Assembly: GCA_021732415.1 (NCBI GenBank)
Contig: JAKFVC010000047.1
Coordinates: 1-64,000, forward strand
Direction: 5' to 3'
DNA: 64,000 nucleotides
Source: Planctomycetaceae bacterium
GTDB lineage: Bacteria; Planctomycetota; Planctomycetia; Planctomycetales; Planctomycetaceae
In this document: piece by piece, positions 50,550 to 60,196 of the stretch
Layout: the number at the start of each line of letters is the position of its first letter
Numbering within the stretch: position 1 is the first letter of the stretch
Program-made: the position numbers and the translations under genes
The notes under the pieces: generated by a model
What the model saw: the letters and a program-made list of their open reading frames with translations, nothing else
What the model was told of the DNA's origin: nothing
The model's database searches: none

Positions 50550-53500
50550 TGGATACCGGCCCGTTCTTCAGCGGCACACTGGCCCATCCCGGTGGCCCCA
50601 CGCTGAAGGGGCTCGCTATCAAGCTTGGTGACAAAGGGCAGGCCAGCATCTGTTACGACACCGAGTTGCTCCGGGTCAGTTGCGGCTGGACGGGTGGCTT
50701 TCTGCAGTTCAGCCCGTCTCGCTTTGGGTTGATCTCGCCGCCCGCGATTCAGGGGGCAATTCAATTCGCGTCGCCTCGCCAACCGGGTTGCACGAGCACC
50801 GGCAAGTTTGAGGATACGCGTATAAAACCCTTCGGTCCGTTGCCGCGCGACGTGGCTCACTACGAAGGGTTGTCTCTACACGACAATCGAGTCGTTCTGC
50901 GATACACGGTGGGCTCAGCGCGAGTGCTCGAATCGCCGTGGGCGGAGACGTCTGGTGACGCGACAATCTTCACTCGAGAATGGGAGATTGCGGCGGGCTC
51001 GCAAGAACTGCGACTGTTGGTATCAGATGGCAAATCTCGAGCTCGTCTGATTGGACCGACTTTCGGAGCGACGCTCGAATCGGCGCCGGAGAAGCCGACG
51101 ATCCTGGTGATTCCACCGCGCACCAAAGCGGTGCGAATCAAGCTCGCAGTTTGGAATTCGGACTCACAGTCCGCGGCACTTGAGCCATTACTGAATGCTT
51201 CGCCCGAGTGCCTGGATCTGGCCGCGATGTCGCAACCGGGAACACTTCGCTGGGGCGAACCACTCGTGACCAAGGGCGTCATCTCGGACAAACAAGATCC
51301 CTATGTCATCGACACGCTGACGATCCCATTTGAGAATCGCTATCAGGCCTTGATGTTTACCAGCGGCCTGGACTTCTTCGCGAATGGCGACGCGGCGGTC
51401 TGCACGGCTCACGGGGATGTGTGGCTGGTGAGTGGCATTGATGACCAGTTGGACCGGATCACCTGGCGACGATTCGCGACTGGTCTCTTTCAGCCGCTCG
51501 GATTGAAGATCGTGAAACGCGAAGCGGAGGAACTGGTCTATGTCCTGGGGCGAGATCAGATCACAACGTTGCACGATCGCAATCACGACGGCGAGGCCGA
51601 CTTCTATGAAAACTTCAACAATGATGGTCAGGCGACCGCGAATGCTCACGAATATGCGACCTGTCTGGAGACCGATTCTCAAGGCAATTTCTATTACTTG
51701 CGCGGTGACAGCGGGAGCCAGACAGAGCACGACGGCTGCCTGTTGCGGGTGACGCCGGACGGGCACACGCTAGAAGTCTTCGCGACCGGATTTCGCAATG
51801 CGAATGGACTGTCGATTGGACCAGAAGACACGATCACGGTGGCACCTCAAGAGGGCAATTGGACTCCGGGCTCGGCGATTTTTCAGGTGCGACAGGGTGG
51901 TTTTTATGGAGCAATGCAGGCCCATCATCGCAAAGTCGCGCCGACGGAATACGATCCGCCCATCTGCTGGATCCCTCGCCTGCAGGACAATTCCAGCGGC
52001 GGACAATCTTGGGTAACGAGTCACCGCTGGGGGCCGTTGCAGGGACAGTTACTGCACTTCTCGTTTGGTACCTGCCGGATGTTTTTGACGGTGCGGGAGG
52101 AACTCGAAAAGGGAGTTCAGGGCGGCACGGTGCAGTTTCCGTTGCTGTTTGATTCGGGAGTGATGCGTGGTCGTTTTCGGCCACAGGATGGTCAATTGTA
52201 TGTCGCGGGATTGAAAGGTTGGGTCTCCAGTGCGGTCCAGGATGGATGCCTGCAACGGGTGCGCTACACGGGTCGACCAGTCGATTTTCCGGTGAAGTTG
52301 CAGACCAAGTCCAATGGGGTGACTTTGACATTTACGGAGCCGCTCGATCCTAACGAAGCGGTGGATCCTGATAATTTTGGCGTTGAAGAATGGAACTATC
52401 TGTGGAGCGGCAATTACGGCTCTCCGGAAATGAAGGTCTCAAACCCCGGTCAGGTCGGGCATGATGAAGTCGAAGTCGTCTCGTCGACATTGCTGCCGGA
52501 TGGTAAGTCAGTCTTTCTGGAAATGCCCGATTTGAAGCCGGCCATGCAGGTCAGCATCAACTACACCTTGGCATCCAAGACCGGTAGACCGATCCAGCAA
52601 ACATTCAACGCCACGCTGCACAAACTCGGCCTTGAGCCTCAACCCGAGCCGCTGACCAGGAAGGCTCGTCCGGGCCAGTTGCCGCTGGCCGTCGAGCAAT
52701 CGCTGCGGCCGGGCCTCGTGATGAAGATCCACACGCTAGTGAATGCCGCGGCGCCCTCTCAGCATGCCGGACATGGGGTAACACGGCTGGCCGCGTATTA
52801 CCTGCCGCGTTCAACAGTGGAGACGGCCCTCGGGCGAGACGCACCGCTGGGGGCCACCTGGACTGGTTACCTCAAGGTACCGCAGAAGGGCGAGTATCAA
52901 TTTCGGATCGAAACGCGCGGCAAGGCGGGCCTGAAGATTGGGGCAGATGATATCGCCCTCAACACGCCCATGATCCTGCGACGAGGGTACCAACCTCTCA
53001 GCTTGTATTTTGACGAGCGGAACTCGGAAATCGACGTCCGTTTGCTATGGAAATCGGTCAATTCGCCGTGGGAAGCTGTCCCGCCGCAGTTGCTGTTTCA
53101 CCGACACGATGATGCGAAATTGGTGGACTCCCAGCTCTATTACTCTGGGAAAGACCTATTTCGGGAACACGGTTGCGCGAATTGTCATGGGTCACCCGAA
53201 GGGAAACGTGAAGCTGCCGAACAGTCTGAACTGGGGATGTCGGCGCCGGTTTTAGATCAGCTTGGCGAACGTCTGAACGCGGATTGGATTGCGGCGTGGA
53301 TTCAACGGCCGCATCAACTTCGTACCGCTGCGGTCATGCCGCAGCTCTTTCATGGCCAAGATCTATCGAGTGACAAACAGGCCATCGCCGATCTAACGGC
53401 ATTTCTGGTATCGGGAAGTCCCGCCGCAGAGCCAAGTCCATCGTCCGCTGCCACCGACGATACTGATATCGGGCTGCAGATCTATGAATCCCAAGGTTGT

Positions 53501-54643
53501 ATGGGCTGCCACCGCTTTACGCCGCCGGAGAGCACGGATGCCTTTCATCGAGTGTCGCTGCACTACGTGGGTGCGAAGTTTCGATCGGGCCAGATGGCCG
53601 AGTTCTTGCGAAATCCGCGGCGACACTCACCCCAGATCCGCATGCCAGATTTTCGTTTGACCGAGCCGGAAGCGCGAGCTCTGGAAACGTATGTGCGTTC
53701 GATGTCCACCGGCAAGATTTCGGCACCGAGCGAGACTCTTCGTGGTGACGCGAAACGTGGACAGCAAATTTTCGAATCAAAAGGTTGTCAGAATTGCCAC
53801 CTGATAAAGGCCGACGACAAGCGACCAACGACCAAACTTTCTCCGGTTTGGGGCAAGACGCAATCGACCGGTTGCCTGGCCGTCGAAGCTCCGGTGGAGG
53901 CAGTTCATCCGCGATATTCGTTATCTGATGAGAATCGTACAGCCCTGAACCGCTATTTGGAAAAAGTGGCCTCCAGAGCGCGTCCCCAATTTGATATCGA
54001 ACAGCCCCAGCGAATGGTCAAACGACTGAATTGCCAGGGCTGTCACAGCCGCGATGGCATCAACAGTCCGCTCGCCGAAATCTTGTCTGAGGAAGGTCAA
54101 GGACTGCCCCCCGAGGCGCTGCCGCAGCTCACGTGGGCGGGAGAGAAACTGCGAACCGATTGGATCGATCGCCTGTTGCATGGGAAACTAGCGTATCAAT
54201 CGCGTCCTTGGTTGAAGGCTCGGATGCCGTCCTTCCCGGACAATCGTCTGGCGGAGGGGCTGGCTCGAGAACACGGGGTTCGGTTTGATACTGCCACAAC
54301 ATCGCCCGCCACGGCGCCGGAGCAAGTCGAACTGGGTCGCCAGTTGACGCTCAAGGGGCAGGGCTTGGATTGCCGGCAATGTCATGGAGTTGGACAGGAG
54401 CAACCGGCGGGAGATCGGGCGACGTTGATCTCGGTGGGGATCAATTTCTCGGTGATTACCGATCGCATGAATCCCGAGTTCTTTCCCCGACTGTCGCTGA
54501 ATCCACCGCGATATGATCCCAATTCGCGAATGCCCGTGTTCGCTATCGACGGGAAGACGACCGCAGCCAAGGGGATTTTGGCTGGTGACGCCGAACGCCA
54601 GTACGAGGCGATCTGGGCCTATTTAAAGACATTAAAACCTTAG
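50498..54643 (+). CDS. DUF6797-propeller-PA14-pentaheme cytochrome (second part of a possible fusion)
   Basis: A 1,381-residue frame starting at GTG 50498 but with protein-like sequence extending upstream to the A9 tract. Order: DUF6797-type domain (DDRWRLMDTGPFFSGTLAHP, AIKLGDKGQASICYDTELLR; residues 1 to about 230), a sorbosone-dehydrogenase-like propeller (about 265-600; ALMFTSGLDFFANGDAAVCT, VFATGFRNANGLSIGPED), a beta linker, PA14 (about 765-870; PLGATWTGYLKVPQKGEYQF), and five CxxCH heme sites at residues 893 (CANCH), 1001 (CMGCH), 1097 (CQNCH), 1179 (CQGCH) and 1292 (CRQCH). By itself it lacks a signal peptide, so heme attachment would need the exported upstream part. Probably a periplasmic sugar-oxidising or electron-transfer protein. 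Confidence 0.85.
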   Translation: MGFKWTEDDSRDDRWRLMDTGPFFSGTLAHPGGPTLKGLAIKLGDKGQASICYDTELLRVSCGWTGGFLQFSPSRFGLISPPAIQGAIQFASPRQPGCTSTGKFEDTRIKPFGPLPRDVAHYEGLSLHDNRVVLRYTVGSARVLESPWAETSGDATIFTREWEIAAGSQELRLLVSDGKSRARLIGPTFGATLESAPEKPTILVIPPRTKAVRIKLAVWNSDSQSAALEPLLNASPECLDLAAMSQPGTLRWGEPLVTKGVISDKQDPYVIDTLTIPFENRYQALMFTSGLDFFANGDAAVCTAHGDVWLVSGIDDQLDRITWRRFATGLFQPLGLKIVKREAEELVYVLGRDQITTLHDRNHDGEADFYENFNNDGQATANAHEYATCLETDSQGNFYYLRGDSGSQTEHDGCLLRVTPDGHTLEVFATGFRNANGLSIGPEDTITVAPQEGNWTPGSAIFQVRQGGFYGAMQAHHRKVAPTEYDPPICWIPRLQDNSSGGQSWVTSHRWGPLQGQLLHFSFGTCRMFLTVREELEKGVQGGTVQFPLLFDSGVMRGRFRPQDGQLYVAGLKGWVSSAVQDGCLQRVRYTGRPVDFPVKLQTKSNGVTLTFTEPLDPNEAVDPDNFGVEEWNYLWSGNYGSPEMKVSNPGQVGHDEVEVVSSTLLPDGKSVFLEMPDLKPAMQVSINYTLASKTGRPIQQTFNATLHKLGLEPQPEPLTRKARPGQLPLAVEQSLRPGLVMKIHTLVNAAAPSQHAGHGVTRLAAYYLPRSTVETALGRDAPLGATWTGYLKVPQKGEYQFRIETRGKAGLKIGADDIALNTPMILRRGYQPLSLYFDERNSEIDVRLLWKSVNSPWEAVPPQLLFHRHDDAKLVDSQLYYSGKDLFREHGCANCHGSPEGKREAAEQSELGMSAPVLDQLGERLNADWIAAWIQRPHQLRTAAVMPQLFHGQDLSSDKQAIADLTAFLVSGSPAAEPSPSSAATDDTDIGLQIYESQGCMGCHRFTPPESTDAFHRVSLHYVGAKFRSGQMAEFLRNPRRHSPQIRMPDFRLTEPEARALETYVRSMSTGKISAPSETLRGDAKRGQQIFESKGCQNCHLIKADDKRPTTKLSPVWGKTQSTGCLAVEAPVEAVHPRYSLSDENRTALNRYLEKVASRARPQFDIEQPQRMVKRLNCQGCHSRDGINSPLAEILSEEGQGLPPEALPQLTWAGEKLRTDWIDRLLHGKLAYQSRPWLKARMPSFPDNRLAEGLAREHGVRFDTATTSPATAPEQVELGRQLTLKGQGLDCRQCHGVGQEQPAGDRATLISVGINFSVITDRMNPEFFPRLSLNPPRYDPNSRMPVFAIDGKTTAAKGILAGDAERQYEAIWAYLKTLKP

Positions 54644-54824
54644 CCGGGAAGATGATTCAGGATGCCGGAATTCATGGGCCGGAAAATTCTTCGCAAATTA
54701 CTTCTTGGGATTTTGACAATTCGGATTGCTGACCTAAGTTTAGGTGTCAGAGACAACTGACGACCAACACCATTCGATCGCTACAACGTGCTGCAGCAAC
54801 GCACGTTACGTGAACGCAAACGTG

Positions 54825-54875
54825 GGTGCGGCAAGGCGAGCTGGGAGCTTCGAGGGGACCTTGCCGCACCTTTTT
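54825..54875 (+). terminator. Strong intrinsic terminator after the pentaheme gene
   Basis: GGTGCGGCAAGG pairs perfectly with CCTTGCCGCACC and is followed by TTTTT. It is 180 bases after the stop, the closest terminator on the plus strand. Confidence 0.75.
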
Positions 54876-54883
54876 CATAGTTC

Positions 54884-54920
54884 AAACGGCCGGACGGGCG
54901 ACACGCCTGTCCGGCCGTTT
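54884..54920. repeat. Perfect CGGCCGGAC hairpin
   Basis: AAACGGCCGGAC and GTCCGGCCGTTT flank a GGGCG-ACA-CGCC centre; a related GGCCGGAC/GTCCGGCC hairpin is at 11667-11688. The remaining gap 54921-55152 shows nothing else. Confidence 0.75.
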
Positions 54921-55152
54921 GTCGTTTGATGATGGAATGATTTTCTTTCATGACTCCCCTCGAATTCATGGGACTTATGTGATTCAAATTGGGATGCACA
55001 GTAATAATTTAGGTCGTTTTGGCGGAGTTTTCCGAAAATGCCGATATTGAGGGCAGCAAACTGCCGATAAATCGATGGAATGGTGTCGAGTTGCGACTCC
55101 AGAGGGCTGCACGTCATACGGGTAACGCGGGTTTTTTTAAGGGATCCACGAA

Positions 55153-55395
55153 GTGCTTCTGCCGGCTGACACAGAACAGCTTGCTGATGAGGATCGCACG
55201 AACTTCAAAAAATTGGCGGGACTGCTGGTCGTCTTTCTGATTGGCTGTGGGTGTTGGGCATTTGTCTGGCACCGGAATCTGGCCCGTTCCCAACGTGTTA
55301 CCGGCAATCCAGCCCAATTGGAAAACGCAGAGACACCGACAGTGGAGTTGATCCAGCAAGCTCAACAGGACACTGTTCGCTCAGATCGACGATGA
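55153..55395 (+). CDS. Small single-helix membrane protein, translationally coupled
   Basis: An 80-residue protein with one transmembrane helix (LAGLLVVFLIGCGCWAFVWH, residues about 21-40), an acidic N-terminus and a charged C-terminus. I do not recognise it. The start is GTG 55153, preceded by AAGGGA about nine bases upstream. Its stop overlaps the start of the next gene as ATGA (55392-55395), which argues that both are real and coupled. Type II orientation would place the C-terminal tail outside. Possibly an assembly factor for the STN-domain protein. Confidence 0.6.
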   Translation: MLLPADTEQLADEDRTNFKKLAGLLVVFLIGCGCWAFVWHRNLARSQRVTGNPAQLENAETPTVELIQQAQQDTVRSDRR

Positions 55396-56639
55396 AAAAT
55401 ACTGCCAGGATGGCAACGATGAAAAGTTTGTTTCGCATCGCGACTCGCACGCTCTGTATGGGGTTGCTGGTAGCGGTGTGTCTCGCGTGGGTGGTGACCG
55501 CCAAGGGAATTGCCCCGGAAGTCCTGGTTGCTTTCCGATCGCTGAATGATCAGACGCTGCCCTCGACTGGGCCAGACTCGCCAACGGATCCACTGCAATT
55601 TGCCCAAGTGGAGCCGACCACTCGGCTGGATGCCCCGGCTGAAGTTCGCTCGACACCCGGCAGGCGTTTCCAACGCACCGTTGTCCCACGCGAACGGGTC
55701 CCAGTGCCCCTCTCGGGAGCTGCTGAAAACCAGGATTCGACGAAAGAACTTCCCTCGTTGCCTCCCCTGCCACGGGCCGCGCTCGAAGACGGATTTGAAA
55801 CTGACACTCAAGTGCCAGACGCCGAGCTTCTTGAGCCTCCTCCGGAGGAAATGGCCACTCACGAAGATTTCGAAGTGGCCTTGAAGGATCCCAGTCCGAA
55901 AGAGTCTGCTTCTGCGGCCAAATCCACCGCGACCAAGGTGGAAACAACGCCTGACATTCCCATGCCGAGTGACGCGCTCGTGGTGAAGCCTGCGGTCCCG
56001 ACCGCTCCCAAATCAGTTGCCGGGGAAGAGCAAAAGCCCGACACGACACGCCTCACCAGCCGGCTGGATGTACTGCAGGAGCAACTGCAAAAGTTGACCG
56101 CCGAGCAGGAAAAGCAGCGGCTCTCGCACCAATCGTGGCTGGAGTCCGCGCAACTCTTGCAGCAGCAGAAACTCCAGGGAAAACTGGACGAAATCGAAGC
56201 GAGTTTGCGTGATCTGAAGGCCAAACCCGATCGCTTGGGAAGGACTGAACCCTATATCCAGCGACTCAACCCGAAAGACCGGACGCCAGAGACCGCACCG
56301 TCGCCGGTTGTGCGAGAAGAGAGACCGGGAACGGATGGCGAGAAACGCTTTTCGATTGAATCTCATCAAGGCGGCGTCCGCGAACTGCTGGATCTCCTCA
56401 CGCAGAAGGCGAATTTGAACCTTGTCCTGACGATCAATGTCGAAGGGGATGTGGAAATGAGCCTGCAAAACGCCACGGCGGATGAAGCCTTAAAGGCCAT
56501 CCAGAGCCGTACCGGGTACGTCGTGGAGAAATCCGGGCAGAAGGTTTACGTCCGGCCAGGACCACCGATGGGGTATCAGCGGGAAGTCTTCCTGCCGCCT
56601 GTCGTCAGAGAACCGGCGAGCGTGCCGACGACGCCATAG
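55392..56639 (+). CDS. Envelope protein with coiled coil and STN-like domain
   Basis: A 415-residue protein. An N-terminal hydrophobic segment (RTLCMGLLVAVCLAWVVTAK) acts as signal or anchor. A Pro/Glu-rich low-complexity stretch covers about residues 55-210, a coiled coil about 220-275 (RLDVLQEQLQKLTAEQEKQR ... LQGKLDEIEASLRDLKAK), and the C-terminus (residues about 320-395: FSIESHQGGVRELLDLLTQK, ANLNLVLTINVEGDVEMSLQ, ADEALKAIQSRTGYVVEKSG) is a secretin/TonB short N-terminal (STN/PilQ-N) fold. The barrel part of a secretin is absent, so it may be a partner or regulator of a secretion pore. Start by ATGA overlap with the preceding gene. Confidence 0.75.
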   Translation: MKNTARMATMKSLFRIATRTLCMGLLVAVCLAWVVTAKGIAPEVLVAFRSLNDQTLPSTGPDSPTDPLQFAQVEPTTRLDAPAEVRSTPGRRFQRTVVPRERVPVPLSGAAENQDSTKELPSLPPLPRAALEDGFETDTQVPDAELLEPPPEEMATHEDFEVALKDPSPKESASAAKSTATKVETTPDIPMPSDALVVKPAVPTAPKSVAGEEQKPDTTRLTSRLDVLQEQLQKLTAEQEKQRLSHQSWLESAQLLQQQKLQGKLDEIEASLRDLKAKPDRLGRTEPYIQRLNPKDRTPETAPSPVVREERPGTDGEKRFSIESHQGGVRELLDLLTQKANLNLVLTINVEGDVEMSLQNATADEALKAIQSRTGYVVEKSGQKVYVRPGPPMGYQREVFLPPVVREPASVPTTP

Positions 56640-56641
56640 CA

Positions 56642-56946
56642 TCGTGGGACGGGTCTCCAGTCCCGTCCGTCCGCTGATTTTCGATTCTGCTTCGGTGGAA
56701 ACGGACAGAGAGTTTGGACCACGAATCACGCCAATAACACGAATTAATTCCTAAAAACGGCCGCGGACGATTCGCAATCTGTTAACCCAATTCGTGTCAT
56801 TCGAGTGATTCGTGGTCAAAAAATGTCTTGATCGCATTCGATAAGCGATTAGCCACGCGTTCCTGGCGAGATTTCTTAGCTTCGAGAGACGCTCCAGCTC
56901 ATTCTTCGTCGAGTTGGGGACGGACGGGCCTGGAGACCCGTCCCAC
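56642..56946. repeat. Nested palindrome, GGGACGGGTCTCC outer arms
   Basis: Outer arms at 56642-56672 and 56918-56946 belong to the family at 33114 and 43751. The loop encloses an AT-rich palindrome, 56717-56817, whose 29-base arms (GACCACGAATCAC ... ACACGAATT) match at about 26 positions. Confidence 0.9.
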
Positions 56947-57877
56947 TGGGGCAAGTGGGCAATATGAAGCGAATGTTCGCATTTCGCCTCTTGCCCAACG
57001 CTTTGCAGACAGTCGAGTTACATCTCGGCCCTCGATCAGAACTCGCCGGATGGAAATTTCCTGACCAGTCTGGGAAACCCAATTTTTTGAGTGGTAACTC
57101 GGCGGCGCGAGGCGTATACTGAAAAGGGTAAGGGCGTACGAACTCGCAATTGAGAGAAAGGAAGCTGTCGAAAGCGAACTTCTTGACCCGCTTGTCCCTA
57201 GTGATGGCGAATGATTTTGGGCAGTCCCGCCGGGCGAAAATACTTCGCCGGGGGAAACGTTGAAGAGACATCCGAAACTCGTGGTTTTCGACCCTTGACC
57301 AATGAGTTCGCAATGTGTGTGATGTCTATAGCAACGTGAATATGCACAACGCCACGAATTACAGGGTGATCAGACTCGAGTTGCTCGTTTAACAAAGAAC
57401 GGGACGAGTCCGGGATCAGGCGAACTCATCGCTGCAAGTTTTCGTCTATTGAGATGTGTGTATTGTATTTGACGTAGGGCTGGGTGCCGCACTGAACGCG
57501 GTCGCAGATCAGGTGAAGGGATCTGCGAAAACTTAGCCGCCCGATTTTTCGCCACTTAAATTGCCAAAACGCCCTGTTTCAACGCAATTTACAGCTCAAT
57601 CGCGGACAACAGATTTTGTTACCTCTTTTTTCGGCTTCAGGCTCCCTTGGACATGAGACAATCGACCCCATTTGCCATGGTAAACCGGAACTTCGCGTCA
57701 CCCTTGTGGGACGCACGACATCACGCTCCGCCGCCCGCCGATCCTCGACCCGGAATCGCCTGCGGCCCCTGGCAAAATTGGTGTTGATTCCGACCGTTTC
57801 CATCACGGTCCCCGCCCTGCGTCAGGGCACTGAGTACACGGATGTGCGAACCCGCTAAATTCGACAAGGAGTGCATC
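56947..57877. other. Long region without genes upstream of sigA
   Basis: No reading frame here looks protein-like and no repeat family occurs. The 930 bases before sigA probably hold its promoters and a long leader; a small RNA cannot be excluded. A TTGAGT/TATACT pair near 57087-57120 has a 22-base spacer, too long for a normal promoter. Confidence 0.4.
57866..57871 (+). promoter_or_regulatory. Ribosome binding site that decides the sigA start
   Basis: AAGGAG sits six bases before GTG 57878, an optimal arrangement. The ATG at 57842 has no such site. Confidence 0.7.
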
Positions 57878-59623
57878 GTGCCACGTTACGAGGCCAAACT
57901 GCAAACGCTACTGAATACTGGTAAGACTCAAGGTGGATTTCTCACCTTCCACCAGGTTGATGATTATCTCCCCGATGAAGGTGGCGAACCCACCATCGTT
58001 GATGAACTGGTCCTGGCTCTCGAAGAAGCCAACTTGACCCTGATCGATACGACCACCGACGACGACTACAAGGTTGCGGACGGTCAACACGACGATATCC
58101 CCGATATCCCTGAAGATAACCCGCTCAATATGACCGCGGGGAAGCTCGGTGATCAGCCCACCGCTGTTCTATCGCGTGATCCGATTCGCATGTACCTGAG
58201 CCAGATGGGGGATATTCCTCTGCTGACTCGCGACAAGGAAATCTACCTGGCCAAGGAGATTGAAGTTGCTCGCAAGCGGTTGCGTCGGATGATCATGGAA
58301 AGTGACCTCTCGATGAAGGTCACTGTCGAAACGATGAAGAAGGTGCGGGCCGGCGAGTTGCCGTTCGAACGCACCTTGCGGACCTCGGATACCGAGAACG
58401 TCAAGAAGGAACAGATTCTCGGCCGCATGCCGCACAATCTGAAGACTCTCGACCACTTGCTGTCCGAGAACGCCGAAGACTTCAAGATCACGCAGAATCC
58501 GGCCACGGTGCTGGCTGACAAGAAGGCGGCTCAAGAACGCTTGCGTATTCGCCGCCGCAAGGCCGCGACCCTGTGCGAAGAGCTCAGTTTGCGAACCCAG
58601 CGTTTGCTGCCGGTTGGCAAGCGGCTGGAGCAGATCTCGCGACGGATGGATGAGCTCGAGAGCCTGATCTCGCAGAAGAATCGCCAGCATCGCACCGAAG
58701 AGGCTGCCTGCCTCAAGCGCGAACTGCAGGACTTGATTGATCTGACCTGCGAAACTCCCGCCACGATGCGAGCTCGCGTCAAGGAAATCCAGCGCCGCAT
58801 GGCTGTCTGGACCAAGGGCAAGCAACGCTTGTCGGGCGGTAACCTGCGGTTGGTGGTCTCAATCGCCAAGAAGTATCGCAACCGTGGTCTCAGCTTCCTG
58901 GACCTGATCCAGGAAGGAAACGCGGGTTTGATGCGTGGTGTTGAGAAGTACGAATACCGCCGCGGTTATAAGTTCTCGACGTATGCCACCTGGTGGATTC
59001 GTCAGGCCATCACACGAGCCGTCGCCGATCATGCCCGCACGATCCGCATCCCGGTTCACATGTTCCAGAGCATCTCGGCCTTGAAGACCCGCAGCGAAGC
59101 CATTCGCCAGGAAACCGGCCGTGAGCCGACCCTGGAAGAGCTGGCCGAAGCCGTCGGCCTGAGCGTCGAGGAAACCGAACGCATCATGAAGACGTGGCGG
59201 CATCCGGTCAGCCTGGATACGCCCGTCGGTGAGAGCGAAGACAGCAGCTTTGGCGACTTCCTCGAAGACGACAACGAAGGCAGCCCGGCTGATACCGCGA
59301 TGCACAAGTTGCTCAAGGACAAGATCGAGCACGTGCTCCGCAGCCTGACCTATCGCGAACGCGAAATCATCCGTTTGCGATACGGCCTGGGCGACGGTTA
59401 CAGCTACACGCTGGAAGAAACCGGCCGTATCTTCAAGGTCACCCGCGAACGTATCCGTCAGATCGAATCGAAGGCCCTTCGCAAACTGCAGCACCACACG
59501 CGCAGCGAGCACCTGAAGGGTTTCGTAGAAGGTCTGTCGCACCTCAGCATGGCCGAAGCTGGCCTGACCGAAGTGGCAGTTGCTTCGGCGACAGCCACGA
59601 TCAGTGATCTGGGCGATGCTTAG
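57878..59623 (+). CDS. sigA: Primary RNA polymerase sigma factor (RpoD/SigA)
   Basis: A 581-residue group 1 sigma-70 factor. Region 1.2 is [20 protein letters not shown] near residue 105; an unusually long non-conserved charged region (about 135-315) separates it from region 2 ([60 protein letters not shown]), region 3 ([20 protein letters not shown]) and region 4 ([40 protein letters not shown]). All -10 and -35 recognition helices are intact. It initiates housekeeping transcription. Region 1.1 is reduced and acidic. The C-terminal tail after LRKLQHHTR is longer than usual (about 37 residues). Confidence 0.95.
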   Translation: MPRYEAKLQTLLNTGKTQGGFLTFHQVDDYLPDEGGEPTIVDELVLALEEANLTLIDTTTDDDYKVADGQHDDIPDIPEDNPLNMTAGKLGDQPTAVLSRDPIRMYLSQMGDIPLLTRDKEIYLAKEIEVARKRLRRMIMESDLSMKVTVETMKKVRAGELPFERTLRTSDTENVKKEQILGRMPHNLKTLDHLLSENAEDFKITQNPATVLADKKAAQERLRIRRRKAATLCEELSLRTQRLLPVGKRLEQISRRMDELESLISQKNRQHRTEEAACLKRELQDLIDLTCETPATMRARVKEIQRRMAVWTKGKQRLSGGNLRLVVSIAKKYRNRGLSFLDLIQEGNAGLMRGVEKYEYRRGYKFSTYATWWIRQAITRAVADHARTIRIPVHMFQSISALKTRSEAIRQETGREPTLEELAEAVGLSVEETERIMKTWRHPVSLDTPVGESEDSSFGDFLEDDNEGSPADTAMHKLLKDKIEHVLRSLTYREREIIRLRYGLGDGYSYTLEETGRIFKVTRERIRQIESKALRKLQHHTRSEHLKGFVEGLSHLSMAEAGLTEVAVASATATISDLGDA

Positions 59624-59650
59624 TCGCCTATAGATGGTCAATGAAACAAA

Positions 59651-59685
59651 ATGCCCCGGTTTCTCCTACTGAGAAACCGGGGCAT
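59651..59685 (+). terminator. Terminator hairpin after sigA
   Basis: ATGCCCCGGTTTCTC pairs with GAGAAACCGGGGCAT around CTACT, 28 bases after the sigA stop. The U-tract on the plus side is poor; on the minus side TTTTGTTT follows. Confidence 0.75.
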
Positions 59686-59819
59686 TGGCGTTTCGCAGGA
59701 TAGGCTTCTTGCCTGTCCTATGTCACCCAAGTAAGGGGGGCTCACGTCGCGGCGTTCCTTTGCCCCGCACACGTTAGGGTTAATGCGCTCTAATTTCCAG
59801 CGAAGTCGGAATTCGTATA

Positions 59820-59853
59820 TTGACGACAATCTATATAGACGATAATCTATGTG
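59820..59853 (+). promoter_or_regulatory. Promoter/operator with direct repeat before the ArsR gene
   Basis: TTGACG at 59820-59825 and GATAAT at 59841-59846. The stretch is a tandem repeat of two 16-base units, GACGACAATCTATATA and GACGATAATCTATGTG. No ribosome binding site precedes the start, so the mRNA may be nearly leaderless. Likely an autoregulatory operator. Confidence 0.5.
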
Positions 59854-60196
59854 GATGAACCGACTGGACCAAGCATTTGCCGCTCTTGCCGACCCCACTC
59901 GACGTGGAATCGTGGTGCACCTGGCTCGCGGCGAGGCATCCGTATCCGACTTGGTCAGCCTCTTCTCGTTGACGCAACCTACGATCTCCTCGCACCTGAA
60001 GGTGTTGGAATCGGCGGGGCTGATTTCGCGTAGTCGAGTCGCCCAGTTGCGGCCCTGCAAGCTGGAGACGGAGCAGTTGAAAGCGGTCACGGATTGGCTG
60101 GAGAAATTGCAAGAGATTTGGGAAGGCAACTACCAGCGACTCGACGCGTTACTCGCCGAGTTGAAGCAAGCACAGAAAGAGGAGCCAAACAAATGA
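59849..60196 (+). CDS. ArsR family transcriptional regulator
   Basis: A 115-residue winged-helix regulator. DQAFAALADPTRRGIVVHLA is the family N-terminus, ASVSDLVSLFSLTQPTISSH and LKVLESAGLISRSRVAQLRP are the recognition helix and wing. No metal-binding cysteine pair (CxC) is present, which places it in the SdpR-like group that is paired with SRPBCC proteins. Either ATG 59849 or ATG 59855 may start it. The downstream gene overlaps by four bases. Confidence 0.92.
   Translation: MWMNRLDQAFAALADPTRRGIVVHLARGEASVSDLVSLFSLTQPTISSHLKVLESAGLISRSRVAQLRPCKLETEQLKAVTDWLEKLQEIWEGNYQRLDALLAELKQAQKEEPNK

Noticed and set aside
57087-57120. TTGAGT and TATACT as a sigA promoter
   Set aside because: The spacer is 22 bases, outside the normal 16-18.
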